A DNA stretch of 64,000 bases from JACCZX01 sp038216465 (GTDB lineage: Bacteria > Pseudomonadota > Gammaproteobacteria > Burkholderiales > Burkholderiaceae_F). The notes beneath the pieces were generated by a model. It did no database searches and was not told where the DNA came from. It saw nothing but the letters and a program-made list of their open reading frames with translations. Below are positions 53,487 through 62,708 of the stretch, in pieces. Position 1 is the stretch's first letter, and each line of letters opens with the position of its first letter. The position numbers were made by a program, and so were the translations under genes. The stretch covers positions 1 to 64,000 of the forward strand of contig JBBQQC010000007.1 in the NCBI GenBank assembly GCA_038216465.1. Direction: 5' to 3'.

Positions 53487-54896
53487 TCAGTAGCTGTGCG
53501 CGCCGTGCGCGCCCAGGCTCATCTGGTATTGGATGAAGAACTGGTTGTCGGTCAGTCCCTCGCGCGCGCGGTCCCGCGCGAATTGCAGGCGCACGCGCGA
53601 GAACTCGCTCGGGTTGAAATCGAACATCAGCGTGTTCTTGTACGGGTGGTAGCCGCTGCTTGCGAGCGAGGCGGCGTTGCGCCCGTAGTCCGGGGTGCCC
53701 GGGCTCAACCGCTCGGTGCGCAAGCCGACGCGCCATTGACGCAGGAACTGGTAGATGCCCTGCAGATACCAGCCCGATTGCACTGCGTGGTAGGTGTCAG
53801 CAACATTGGCGTTGCTCACGTCATAGGTCAAGTTACCGCTGCGCGTACTGCGCAGATACTCACCCTGAAGCTTGAAGCTGGTGACCGTGGCGTTGCCGTT
53901 CGGCGCCCACTTCCAGACCGCGTCAGCCACCCAGACCCGCGTGTTGCCGCTAAACAGGTTCGTCACCGCATTATTGGCGGCGTCGATCGTGACCAGACTC
54001 TGCTCGGTCGCCTTCGTATGCAGCATCGACACGCCGGCGCGCCAACTTTGGCTCTCACCAATATCGCCGCCGGTGTGGAAAGTAAGCGCGGCCATTCCGG
54101 CACCATTGCGATTCGTATCGCTGCCCGGAAGGCTGCGGCCGCGGCCGAGTTCTGCACCCAGCTCGAGGTACAGGTCGGTCGGCGCAATCCAGCTGAGCTG
54201 CACGCCGTCGTCACCGTACTGCGTGCCGAGCAAGGCCTGGTAGGCCAGCGGGTTGTCGACGAAGTCCCAGGTGTGGGCGTGCTGTGGATTCAGATATCCG
54301 ATTCCAGAAAAGAACCGGCCGGCTTTCAGCGAGAGGCCGTTGCCTAGCGCCGTAGTGCGGATGAACGCCTCCTCGATCGAGATCGAGTTATCGGGTTGCA
54401 GCGCGATACTGGCCTGGCCGCGAACCCAAGGATCGATACTAGCCGCGAAGCTCAGCTCGGTCTCAGAGAGGCTGAAGCCGCGGGAACCGGGACCCACCTC
54501 AGCGTCCATCGGCAACGGGAAGCCGCTGATCGCGTAGTTCGCCGGGTCTTGCGACGTGCGCGTGTACGTCCCTGAGAGAATCAGTGAGATCGAAGGATTG
54601 AAGGCGTTCGCGCCGCCGGCAGTCGAGGCGGTAACGGGCTCAGCCGCAGACCGCGGCGGTGCCGCGGCTGGTTGAGCAGGTGTGGCAGCAGCCGCGCCGG
54701 CCGCGGGCGGCGGTGTTGTTGTGGCAGTGTCGGCCGCCTTCAGTCGCTGCTCCAGCGCCTGCAGCCGCGCTTCGTAGGCAGCGCGCATCGCTTCGATTTC
54801 CTGTCGAAGTGCCTTGATTTCGGACGGAGTGTCGGCCATCGCGCCGAATGGCGCGGCCAATGCGAGCGCGAAGCCCGCCTGTAATAGTCTGTGCAT
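53487..54896 (-). CDS. Outer-membrane porin-like protein with coiled-coil N-terminus
   Basis: 469 aa. Signal peptide (LLQAGFALALAAPFGAMA) and a short coiled coil (IKALRQEIEAMRAAYEARLQALEQRL). A Pro/Ala linker (about 57-100) leads into a barrel domain with OprP/OprO- or OprD-like patterns: GFSLSETELSFAASIDPW, GNGLSLKAGRFFSGIGYLN and MFDFNPSEFSRVRLQFARD. ATG 54896 has GGAG upstream; the frame to 54962 has no signal peptide before it. Coiled-coil plus barrel is seen in porins linked to metal uptake. Location suggests a zinc-entry porin. Confidence 0.85.
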   Translation of the reverse strand: MHRLLQAGFALALAAPFGAMADTPSEIKALRQEIEAMRAAYEARLQALEQRLKAADTATTTPPPAAGAAAATPAQPAAAPPRSAAEPVTASTAGGANAFNPSISLILSGTYTRTSQDPANYAISGFPLPMDAEVGPGSRGFSLSETELSFAASIDPWVRGQASIALQPDNSISIEEAFIRTTALGNGLSLKAGRFFSGIGYLNPQHAHTWDFVDNPLAYQALLGTQYGDDGVQLSWIAPTDLYLELGAELGRGRSLPGSDTNRNGAGMAALTFHTGGDIGESQSWRAGVSMLHTKATEQSLVTIDAANNAVTNLFSGNTRVWVADAVWKWAPNGNATVTSFKLQGEYLRSTRSGNLTYDVSNANVADTYHAVQSGWYLQGIYQFLRQWRVGLRTERLSPGTPDYGRNAASLASSGYHPYKNTLMFDFNPSEFSRVRLQFARDRAREGLTDNQFFIQYQMSLGAHGAHSY

Positions 54897-54965
54897 GTGT
54901 CTCGCTCCAAGCAATGACGTGAGAACGCGCGCACCGGTACTTTGCGGCGGCGCGCGGTGCAACGG

Positions 54966-55313
54966 TCAGTGCTGCAGCGAGGGGGGAGCTCGGCTCTCGT
55001 AAGCCCGGTCAGTTACAGCGAACCAGACGCGGCTGAAATCCGCGCGTGGCGCCTCACGGAGGGCGATCGGATGCGTCGACGAAGGAGGTTGGAAGGGGGG
55101 TGCGCCACCGGCAAGCGCCGCGGCAGCGAGGCAAAGGTCGCACAGTGCGTGCGCAAGACCTTGTTTGTCCGTACCGTTGCTGGAAGCCTCCAACTGCGAA
55201 TGCGACAGTGCGTGCGTTGTCGCGACCGTCTGCGCGATCGGCGTCAGCAGCGCAAGCCACAGCAGCCACATGAAGCGGCGCCTGGCAAACGAACCGAGCT
55301 GGAGTACACGCAT
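54966..55313 (-). CDS. Small secreted His/Cys protein, DUF2946-like
   Basis: 115 aa with an N-terminal membrane/signal segment (MWLLWLALLTPIAQTVATTHA). Several His residues and a CxxC (HALCDLCLAAAALAGGAPP) lie in the middle, and the C-terminus ends DRAYESRAPPSLQH. This resembles small DUF2946-type proteins found beside metal-uptake or metal-responsive genes. It may bind a metal, but no function is known. ATG 55313. It is the first gene of the minus-strand metal cluster; bases 55314-55399 upstream hold no recognisable operator. Confidence 0.65.
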   Translation of the reverse strand: MRVLQLGSFARRRFMWLLWLALLTPIAQTVATTHALSHSQLEASSNGTDKQGLAHALCDLCLAAAALAGGAPPFQPPSSTHPIALREAPRADFSRVWFAVTDRAYESRAPPSLQH

Positions 55314-55399
55314 GGCGAACCGGACGCATCTTAGTCGTCTGTCGACCTTTCTTGCGCTGCTACGGTTGCATCAAACGTGAGCCCGGCCGCTTAAACAGG

Positions 55400-56329
55400 C
55401 TATCGTTCTCGGCTTCGCCAAAGCTCCACGGCTTGCTTCAGGAACGCATCGATCGAGGTAGCTGCGATCGCTCCCAGTCCGAGGTGCAGCGCGCAACGTC
55501 TCAATTCTTGAATCGGTGCTGAAGCATCGAGCGCTAGCGCACCGGATTGCTTCGATAGCTTGTCTCCGGCAGCGTTCAGCACGAGCGCAACGTGCAAGTA
55601 GCAGAGCGACGGGAGCCCGAGCGCGCGCTGCAGGAAGATCTGGCGCGGTGTGTTGTCAAGCAAATCGGCGCCGCGCACGACGTCAGTGATGCCTTGTGCA
55701 GCGTCATCGACCACGACCGCGAGCTGATACGCCCATAGGTTGTCAGCGCGTTTGACGACGAAGTCGCCGACGTCGCGTCTTAGTTGCTGTGCGTACGGGC
55801 CGGCAGCCCGGTCGATGAACGCGATTGCTTCACCCGGAACGCGGACTCGATACGCTCGAATCGGTTTGCCGTTTGCCACGCCGTGCGCGCACGTTCCGGG
55901 GTAGACGCCGGCCGGCCAGCGGGCGTGTGCTTCGATTACGTCTTCGACATCCCTGCGCGAGCACGCACAACCGTAGATCAAGCGCGCCGTCTGCAGCCTT
56001 TGGAATGCTGCCCGGTAGAGCTCGCTGCGCGCGCTTTGGTAAACCACCGGTTCGTCGGAATCGAGTCCATATTGCGCCAGCGTTTCAATGATGTGCTGCG
56101 CGGCCCCCGGCACGCTGCGCGGTGGGTCAAGGTCTTCGATGCGAAGGATCCATGTCCCATCGACCGCGCGCGCGTCGAGCCAGCTAGCCAGCGCCGCCGC
56201 GAGCGAGCCGGCATGCAACGGACCGGTTGGCGACGGCGCGAAGCGGCCGCGATACCGCTTTGCAGGATTTCGTTGGTCCGGATTCGACCCGATCTGTCCT
56301 GCTTTTGTCGGTTCAGCCGGTGCGTTCAT
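55400..56329 (-). CDS. gluQ: Glutamyl-Q tRNA(Asp) synthetase
   Basis: 309 aa, about two-thirds the size of a GluRS and without the anticodon-binding domain. RGRFAPSPTGPLHAGSLAAALASW is the catalytic HIGH region and GDKLSKQSGA the KMSKS loop. The zinc-binding set GCACSRRDV and YPGTCAHG is intact. It glutamylates queuosine in tRNA-Asp. ATG 56329. Divergent from the diguanylate cyclase gene with 29 nt between. Confidence 0.95.
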   Translation of the reverse strand: MNAPAEPTKAGQIGSNPDQRNPAKRYRGRFAPSPTGPLHAGSLAAALASWLDARAVDGTWILRIEDLDPPRSVPGAAQHIIETLAQYGLDSDEPVVYQSARSELYRAAFQRLQTARLIYGCACSRRDVEDVIEAHARWPAGVYPGTCAHGVANGKPIRAYRVRVPGEAIAFIDRAAGPYAQQLRRDVGDFVVKRADNLWAYQLAVVVDDAAQGITDVVRGADLLDNTPRQIFLQRALGLPSLCYLHVALVLNAAGDKLSKQSGALALDASAPIQELRRCALHLGLGAIAATSIDAFLKQAVELWRSRER

Positions 56330-56358
56330 GCGCCGATTATGCGTATAGCGGCCGCCAT

Positions 56359-58692
56359 TTGACGACGACCGGTCCTTTTCTGGCTAAAGCTACCGTCACC
56401 TCCGGGCTTTTCAAACTGTCACTCGACCTTGGCCGCACGACATGGCCAGGCAATCTGGCATTCGGTCTGCTGATCGTGCTGATCCTGTGGCGCGAAAACC
56501 AGCTGCCCGCGGCGTTGATCTGGTGGTCGGCCCTGGCAGCGGTCGTGCTCGCGCGCGCTGCCTACTGCCAGCGGGCGTCGAGTTGGATGTCGGCGCACTC
56601 GACCCGGATGCCGCGTTGGGCGCAGGCATATGCCGCGCTCGCGGCGTTGGAAGGCACCGTGTGGGCGCTTGCGTTGGTGCTCTTGCCGGCAACCAACGAA
56701 TCGGCCGCGGTGTTGCAACTGGTGCTGACCATTGCGGTCGTGCTGGGAACGCTGCTCGCTTTCGCGCCCGGCGGTATGCCGTGGATCGCGTGTGCGGTCC
56801 CGCTCGCGTTTGCACAACTGATGTTCATGTTGTCGCGCGACCTGCCGCTGCGCGAGATCACGCTGTTGTCGTGGGTGCTGACAATGGCCGGCGCGGCCGC
56901 TGGGTTCGTATTGCTGCGCCGGGCGCTGTCGAACAACGTGGCGATGCGCACCCGCGCGCACAGTTCAGCGCGAGCGCAGGAACAGTCGCACGCCGAACTG
57001 GTCCGCAGCCGCGAACAGCTGCGAATGGCACTCGATGCGATCGACGCCGGCGTGGCGGATACCAACGTGCTGACAGGCGAGCGATCGTTTTCGGCGCGTT
57101 ACATCCAGATTCTTGGATATTCCGATCGCGAGTCCTTCATGCAGTCGTACAAGTTCTCGGAGTCAGTGCATCCGGAAGACCGCGATCGTGTCCGGCTGGC
57201 GCGCCGGCGCCATATCGATCAGGGCGCCGCGCTGCGCGAAGAATGCAGAATGCAGCGCGCCGACGGAACTTATGTGTGGGTCATATTGCGTGGCGAATCG
57301 GTGCGCGGTAGCAGCGGCCGCACCACACGGTTGGTGTTTTCGATCGTCGACGACACCGAGCGCCGCGCGGCTCTGCACAAGCTGTCGGAAAGCGAGCGCC
57401 GTTATCGCGCACTGGTCGAAGCGTCGCCGTCCTTGATCTGGATCTGCGACCGTCACGGCCGCTTGGTTTTTGTTTCGGATCGCGCCTGTCGCGATCTGTA
57501 CGGCTACGAGCCGCGCGAGATGCTGGGGCGCTATGTGTGGGACTTCAACGCGCCCGAGTTCACGCGGCGCGAATTCCTGCGCCGCTTTTCGCCGGTGATT
57601 CACGGCCGGCCTGTGTTCGATATGGAGGCGATCCAGCGCACCAAGCGCGCCGAGCCGCTGTACGTGAACATCAGCGCGCTGCCGATGCTGAACGACGCCG
57701 GCGAGATCGAGTCGGTGACCGGCCTGTGCAGTGACATCACTGGATTGAAGCAGCGCGAGCGGGAGCTCAACATCGCGTTGCGCAACCAGCAGGCCGTTTT
57801 TGATGCAGCGGGTGAAGGCATCGCTTTCGTGCGCCGCGGACGCATTGAAGGACCGAACGGTGCGCTGGCGCGCATGCTCGGCGTGTCACGTGATGAATTG
57901 ATTGGCAAGCCCGTGGAGGAGATACTGGCCAACCGCGGCGACTGGGAAACAATCGAGCACGGCACTAGTGCGGCCGGCGTCAAAGGTGATGCGGCGATCC
58001 ACGAGGTGATGTTGCGCGCGCACGATGGACGCACGATCTGGTGCCAGCTGACTTCGCGCCAGGCGGGAGAAACAAACTCCCGCATTCTGGTGCTGACCGA
58101 CATTTCAGCGCTGAAAAAGCGTGAGGAGATCGCATGGCACCAGGCCAATCACGACGAACTGACCGGACTGCCAAACCGCCGGCTGCTCGGCGAGCATGCG
58201 CGCCGCCTGCTTTCGGTCGCGCTGCGGCAACGACGCCTGGCCGCCGTCTTGGTACTCGATCTGGATGGCTTCAAGGAGTTCAACGACCTGTTCGGACACG
58301 CGTATGGCGACACGCTGCTACGCCGTGTCGCGCAGCGCTTGTCCAACGTCTTGCGCGACTATGACGTCGTTGCGCGTACCGGCGGCGACGAGTTTGTCGT
58401 GCTGCTGCCGGAAATCGAGGAACCGTCGATCGCGGCGGTTGTAGCCGAGAAGCTGATCGCTGCCGCCAGCGAAAGCGTCGACGTCCCCGGTCGCACGATA
58501 CGCATGCACGCCAGCGTCGGCATCGCCCTGTTCCCAGCCGATGGTCACGACTTCAATTCGCTTCTGTCGTCGGCTGACAATGCGATGTATGCGGCCAAGG
58601 CCGGCGGCAAGAACGGCTACCAATTCGCGGGCGAAGTCGGTACTAGCGTCTCCAAGCGCCCCGGCGCTGAAGACGGTATCCGGCTACAGTAA
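56359..58692 (+). CDS. Membrane PAS-PAS-PAS-GGDEF diguanylate cyclase (1)
   Basis: 777 aa. About five to six N-terminal membrane helices (residues 25-190; LAFGLLIVLILW, LVLTIAVVLGTLLAFAPGG) are followed by PAS 1 (about 225-345), PAS 2 (about 350-470) and a third, more divergent PAS (about 480-590). A C-terminal GGDEF domain ends the protein. The catalytic GGDEF motif is intact (675-679) and the allosteric I-site RDYD sits at 666-669. HANHDELTGLPNRRL is the domain entry. It should make c-di-GMP with product inhibition. Start: TTG 56359 is the only candidate before the first helix. Confidence 0.9.
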   Translation: MTTTGPFLAKATVTSGLFKLSLDLGRTTWPGNLAFGLLIVLILWRENQLPAALIWWSALAAVVLARAAYCQRASSWMSAHSTRMPRWAQAYAALAALEGTVWALALVLLPATNESAAVLQLVLTIAVVLGTLLAFAPGGMPWIACAVPLAFAQLMFMLSRDLPLREITLLSWVLTMAGAAAGFVLLRRALSNNVAMRTRAHSSARAQEQSHAELVRSREQLRMALDAIDAGVADTNVLTGERSFSARYIQILGYSDRESFMQSYKFSESVHPEDRDRVRLARRRHIDQGAALREECRMQRADGTYVWVILRGESVRGSSGRTTRLVFSIVDDTERRAALHKLSESERRYRALVEASPSLIWICDRHGRLVFVSDRACRDLYGYEPREMLGRYVWDFNAPEFTRREFLRRFSPVIHGRPVFDMEAIQRTKRAEPLYVNISALPMLNDAGEIESVTGLCSDITGLKQRERELNIALRNQQAVFDAAGEGIAFVRRGRIEGPNGALARMLGVSRDELIGKPVEEILANRGDWETIEHGTSAAGVKGDAAIHEVMLRAHDGRTIWCQLTSRQAGETNSRILVLTDISALKKREEIAWHQANHDELTGLPNRRLLGEHARRLLSVALRQRRLAAVLVLDLDGFKEFNDLFGHAYGDTLLRRVAQRLSNVLRDYDVVARTGGDEFVVLLPEIEEPSIAAVVAEKLIAAASESVDVPGRTIRMHASVGIALFPADGHDFNSLLSSADNAMYAAKAGGKNGYQFAGEVGTSVSKRPGAEDGIRLQ

Positions 58693-58746
58693 CGACCCTT
58701 CTGAAACTGCGCCGCGCCAGGCGCGGGCCGATCATCCTTCCAGGCT

Positions 58747-58794
58747 AACGCCACGCCCGAAGGCGTTGCACGCCGACAGCCGGCGATTGCCGGC
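58747..58794 (+). repeat. Two adjacent inverted repeats between the diguanylate cyclase genes
   Basis: AACGCC (58747-58752)/GGCGTT (58762-58767) and GCCGGC (58779-58784)/GCCGGC (58789-58794). Both lie in the 163-nt gap 58693-58855. No T-tract, so termination is unproven, and nothing else is seen in the gap. Confidence 0.3.
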
Positions 58795-58855
58795 AGCGGC
58801 GGCGGACAGCTAGGATTGCGATCGGCCGGTTCGCAACTTACGCGCAGCGCACCTT

Positions 58856-61800
58856 ATGGATTCGAACGGTGGGTTCACCGAGTCTCGCAGCGCCACGCGC
58901 AAGCCAGCGCGCGATGGCTTCGACCTGCGCGTCGCGTTCGCTGCCGAGCGTCGGCTACTGCCTGCCTTGCTGCTAATCGGCCTGGTCGCCGCGTTTGCGT
59001 CGTTGCGCGCCGGCGCCAACGCCCTGGCGCTTGCCTGGCTGGCGCTGTACGGAATCAATGCGGCGTTGCGTTTTCTGATTGCAGTCGAGTACGCCACCGC
59101 TGCGCGTGAAGTTCTGCCCGAAACCCGCGGCGGAAAGATTTATCTGGCGACCGCGTGCGCAGACGTCGTTCTATGGAGCTTGATGTTTGCGCTGGTTCCC
59201 AACTCCGGGGCATTTGTGGGAGGCCCGGGGGTCTATGCCGCCGCCGGTGCGGTCCTGCTGGCTGCACTGAGCTACGGTGGATGGCCGCGTGTATGGGCGT
59301 TGTACGTACTGGCGTGGATCGGTGTATTCGCCATCGGCGCATTACGCGCTCAAGGCGAAATCCCGTGGGTCGTAATGGGCTTTCCTCTCTGGCTGATGGC
59401 TGCGTGGTGGATCGGGCGGCAGCAGCCGATGGCTCGTCACTTGGCGCGCACGACGCACCAGACGATGGCCAGCAACATGACGCGGTTCGGGTGGCAGGCG
59501 GCGATTCATGCGATTCCAACGCCGGTGATCGTCGTGCGCAACGATCGCTTGATCGAAGTCAACCGCTCCGCGTGTGAATTCATAGGCCGCGGCGAGCGCG
59601 CGCTGGTGGGCAGTCTGGTCGCCGAGTGTCTGATTGCCGATCCGCCGAACGCGCTGGATCCCGTCAAGCATCCGTCTAAGTCGAGCGTCGCCGTAGAAAT
59701 CCGGCCAGCAGGACGCACCTTCGACGGCGCGCTATGGAACGGACGGGTGCGCTTCATGGAACCGGGGCGCGAGTCATCGGTGATCGTGATTGCGCTGACC
59801 AAGGCGGCGCACGAGCCGTTTGGCCCCAACCGGCTACTCGAAGACGCGCGCCGCTTTGCCGAGTGGATGGGCGGCATGCAGGGGCTGCCGTGGTATCGCG
59901 ACGAGCGCGGAGTGCTGGTGCTGCCGCGCGAGTTTCCGCCTCCGACGGATCGCCTGTTGACCAGCGATTCGACCAGTTTCCCGCTCGGCTACCTGCTGAC
60001 CGAAGCGGAGCGCGCGCGCATTAACGGTATCTACAAGGAGTTCCTGCGCGCCGGAGCGGTGTTTGACGAGCGCATGAGTCTGCGCGACGTCGGTGGCGTT
60101 GCGCGTCTCGTGCGCGTGGTCTGCGTCACGCGGCCGCCGATCGGCAGTGCAGTCGCACCCGTTGTTGGAACCATCGCCGCAGCTAGGAGTGCAGCCCAAC
60201 GGCCATTGGAGCCCTCCGCCGACCTGCTCGCACGCCTGCCCGTGCTGGTATGGCTGGTCGACGCGCAAGGGCGGGTGGTGCACGCGCAAAGTACTGATCC
60301 GCGCCGTTGGGGGTTGCGCGCTGAGACGCGACTGCGGCCGCAATGGGACGAGGCCTTTGAATTTAAAACCGAGTCGCGCGCCGCAGTGCTGAATGCATTG
60401 CAAAAATCGCTCGGCGGGACGCCAGTTTTCGATGTAGTCAACGCGCGCACCAGCCGCTCGGGGGGGCGCCTTGCGCTGCGCAGCCACTTCGTGCCCTATA
60501 CCAGCCCCGACCCCAGCAAGAAGCTGCAAGCGGTGCTGGTGCTCGACACCATCGCATCACACGGCGAGTTGATCGAGCTGGATCGTCTGAAGCGCAGCAA
60601 GTCGCAATACAAATCATTGGTTGAAGCGTCGGCCAATCTGATCTGGGCGTGCAACCACGAGTTCATCATCACGTTCGTCAGCCGCCGCGCCACGCGCGAG
60701 ATCTACGGCTACGAAACGCGCGAGTTGCTGGGCCGCTCGATCGAAGTGCTGCTGCCGACCGACATCGATCAGCCTGCCGTCGGTGCGGCATTTGCAGCGC
60801 TGCGCGAGGGCAAACCGATTCGCGATCTGGAAGCGGTGCACATGACGCAAGGCGGCCGGCGCCTGATCATGTCAATTAGCGCGGCGCCGCTGAAGCGGCC
60901 CGACGGTAGCTTTGCCGGCGTAATCGGCATGAACGCCGACCTGACGGCGTTGAAGTCGCGCGAGCGGCGACTGTCGGAAGCGCTGCGCGTCGAGCGCACC
61001 GTGCTGGATTCTGCCGGTCAGGCAATCGCGGTCGTCAAGCTCGGCACAGTTCAGCGCTGCAATGACGCGTTCCTGCGCCTGGTCGGTCTACCGCCGGATG
61101 AGCTGGCGCATACCCAGCTGTCCGAGTGTTTGCTTGACGCCGACGACTGGCGTGACGTCACCGAAGCAGCGGAGGAGGCGAGCACGCGCGATCAGGCCGT
61201 CGTGCGCGAGCTCCGCGTGCAGCGCGGCGCCAAACTCACGCATGCGATCGGCTCAGGTGAAGCCGCTGCCTGGTGTCAGGTCACCGCGCGCTCGATCGCA
61301 CCGGGCGAATTTGTACTTGTAATCGCGGATATCGACATGCTGAAGCAGCGCGAGGCCAACGCGCTGCACGAGGCGCAGCACGACGAGCTGACGGGCCTGC
61401 CGAATCGGCGACTGCTGGCCGAGCGGGCTGCTGCCGCGCTGGCAACTTCTGAATTACGACAGGTCGGCTGTGCGGTGCTCGCGATCGACCTCGACGGTTT
61501 CAAGGACATTAACGATCAGTACGGACACGAAGTCGGCGACTTAATGCTGCGCGAAATCGCGGTGCGACTCGCGCGCGTGATGCGTCCTCAGGACACGGTG
61601 GCGCGCCGCGGCGGCGACGAGTTTGCCGTGCTTGCGCCTGACGTGGGAGCGCGGCTCGAAGTGGAAAAGATATCGCTGCGCTTGTTGCAGGCAATTTCGC
61701 AGCCGGTCGTGTTGCCGGGCGAAGCGCCCGACAGCCTGCCACCTCTGACTGTATCGGCCAGCATTGGCGTTGCGCTGGCGCCCGAACAGGGGCGTGATCT

Positions 61801-61939
61801 GGAGCGCCTATTGCAGCTCGCCGATCTGGCGATGTATGAAGCAAAACTAAAGGGAAAGAACCGCTTCGCTTTCGCTCACAACGCCGGCCTGCCGAACAAC
61901 GTCACACCGTTGGTGCCGCGCGCTACCCGTAGCGGCTAG
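58856..61939 (+). CDS. Membrane PAS-GGDEF diguanylate cyclase (2), large
   Basis: 1027 aa. Membrane region of about six helices (residues 30-190) and then a long sensory part. PAS-like segments lie near 205-310, 455-560, 580-695 and 700-840. A GGDEF domain ends the protein. Catalytic GGDEF is at 919-923, I-site RPQD at 910-913, domain entry QHDELTGLPNRRL. Architecture matches the upstream cyclase, suggesting tandem duplication; here the PAS region is longer and the first two PAS units are very divergent. ATG 58856, 163 nt after the previous stop. Likely makes c-di-GMP in response to an unknown signal. Confidence 0.9.
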   Translation: MDSNGGFTESRSATRKPARDGFDLRVAFAAERRLLPALLLIGLVAAFASLRAGANALALAWLALYGINAALRFLIAVEYATAAREVLPETRGGKIYLATACADVVLWSLMFALVPNSGAFVGGPGVYAAAGAVLLAALSYGGWPRVWALYVLAWIGVFAIGALRAQGEIPWVVMGFPLWLMAAWWIGRQQPMARHLARTTHQTMASNMTRFGWQAAIHAIPTPVIVVRNDRLIEVNRSACEFIGRGERALVGSLVAECLIADPPNALDPVKHPSKSSVAVEIRPAGRTFDGALWNGRVRFMEPGRESSVIVIALTKAAHEPFGPNRLLEDARRFAEWMGGMQGLPWYRDERGVLVLPREFPPPTDRLLTSDSTSFPLGYLLTEAERARINGIYKEFLRAGAVFDERMSLRDVGGVARLVRVVCVTRPPIGSAVAPVVGTIAAARSAAQRPLEPSADLLARLPVLVWLVDAQGRVVHAQSTDPRRWGLRAETRLRPQWDEAFEFKTESRAAVLNALQKSLGGTPVFDVVNARTSRSGGRLALRSHFVPYTSPDPSKKLQAVLVLDTIASHGELIELDRLKRSKSQYKSLVEASANLIWACNHEFIITFVSRRATREIYGYETRELLGRSIEVLLPTDIDQPAVGAAFAALREGKPIRDLEAVHMTQGGRRLIMSISAAPLKRPDGSFAGVIGMNADLTALKSRERRLSEALRVERTVLDSAGQAIAVVKLGTVQRCNDAFLRLVGLPPDELAHTQLSECLLDADDWRDVTEAAEEASTRDQAVVRELRVQRGAKLTHAIGSGEAAAWCQVTARSIAPGEFVLVIADIDMLKQREANALHEAQHDELTGLPNRRLLAERAAAALATSELRQVGCAVLAIDLDGFKDINDQYGHEVGDLMLREIAVRLARVMRPQDTVARRGGDEFAVLAPDVGARLEVEKISLRLLQAISQPVVLPGEAPDSLPPLTVSASIGVALAPEQGRDLERLLQLADLAMYEAKLKGKNRFAFAHNAGLPNNVTPLVPRATRSG

Positions 61940-61944
61940 CCGAG

Positions 61945-61966
61945 CGCATCGGGTGCAGCCGATGCG
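61945..61966 (+). terminator. Hairpin between the second cyclase and the pirin gene
   Basis: CGCATCGG (61945-61952) and CCGATGCG (61959-61966), 6-nt loop, in the 41-nt gap. No T-run. It is either a weak terminator of the cyclase gene or a stem in the pirin leader. Confidence 0.3.
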
Positions 61967-61980
61967 TAAACTCGCGGCCT

Positions 61981-62685
61981 ATGATGAAAATTCGCCGCGG
62001 CACTGAGCGCGGCTACGCCGACCACGGCTGGCTGCAGAGCTTTCACAGTTTCTCGTTCGCCGATTATCACGATCCGGAGTACATGGGCTTCGGTCCGCTG
62101 CGCGTGATCAATGAAGATCGGATCGCGCCGGGTATGGGCTTCGGTACCCACGGCCACCGCGACATGGAGATCATTACGTATGTTCTTGACGGCGAGCTTG
62201 CGCACAAGGACACCATCGATCACAGCGCCGCCGCCGCGGTGATCCGGCCAGGTGACGTGCAGCGGATGAGCGCTGGCACCGGTGTGCGGCATTCGGAGTT
62301 CAACCAGTCGAAGCAGACCACGCATTTGTTGCAGATTTGGATCGAGCCGAACGTGCACGGTATTGCGCCGAGTTACGAAGAGAAGCGGTTTGGCGCGGAC
62401 GCCAAGCGCGGACGCTTACGATTGGTCGCTTCGCCGGACGGCACCGATGGCTCGGTGATGATTCATCAGGACGCGCAGGTGTATTCGGGGGATTTTGGCG
62501 GTGACGAAAGTGCGGCCTTCGCGTTGGAGTCGGGTCGGCGCGCTTATGTCCATGTGGCGCGCGGCGAGCTCAATGTCAACGATACCCGGCTGCTCGCTGG
62601 AGACGCAGTGATGCTGGAGGACGTCGATACCATTCGGCTCGCGAACGGCCACGAAGCCGAAGTGTTGGTGTTTGATCTTCCTTGA
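61981..62685 (+). CDS. Pirin-family protein (YhhW-like)
   Basis: 234-aa bicupin. MKIRRGTERGYADHGWLQSFHSFSFADYHDPEY and the metal-binding GTHGHRDMEIITYVLDGELAHKD (His-x-His and Glu in cupin motif 1) are in the N-terminal cupin. TGVRHSEFN supplies the fourth ligand. Family members such as YhhW show quercetinase activity in vitro; the physiological role is unclear. ATG 61981 is the first of two consecutive Met codons. It is followed 23 nt later by the DoxX gene on the same strand. Confidence 0.94.
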   Translation: MMKIRRGTERGYADHGWLQSFHSFSFADYHDPEYMGFGPLRVINEDRIAPGMGFGTHGHRDMEIITYVLDGELAHKDTIDHSAAAAVIRPGDVQRMSAGTGVRHSEFNQSKQTTHLLQIWIEPNVHGIAPSYEEKRFGADAKRGRLRLVASPDGTDGSVMIHQDAQVYSGDFGGDESAAFALESGRRAYVHVARGELNVNDTRLLAGDAVMLEDVDTIRLANGHEAEVLVFDLP

Positions 62686-62708
62686 AGCGCGGAAAGGCAG
62701 GCCTGGCA

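Noticed and set aside
55314..55399. Zur-type operator upstream of the metal cluster
   Set aside because: The best partial palindrome (GTTTGATGCAAC on the minus strand) matches only in its outer three bases and lacks the AT-rich core.
58693..58855. Possible c-di-GMP riboswitch ahead of the second diguanylate cyclase
   Set aside because: The conserved GEMM core and tetraloop receptor pattern could not be found; only two short stems are present.
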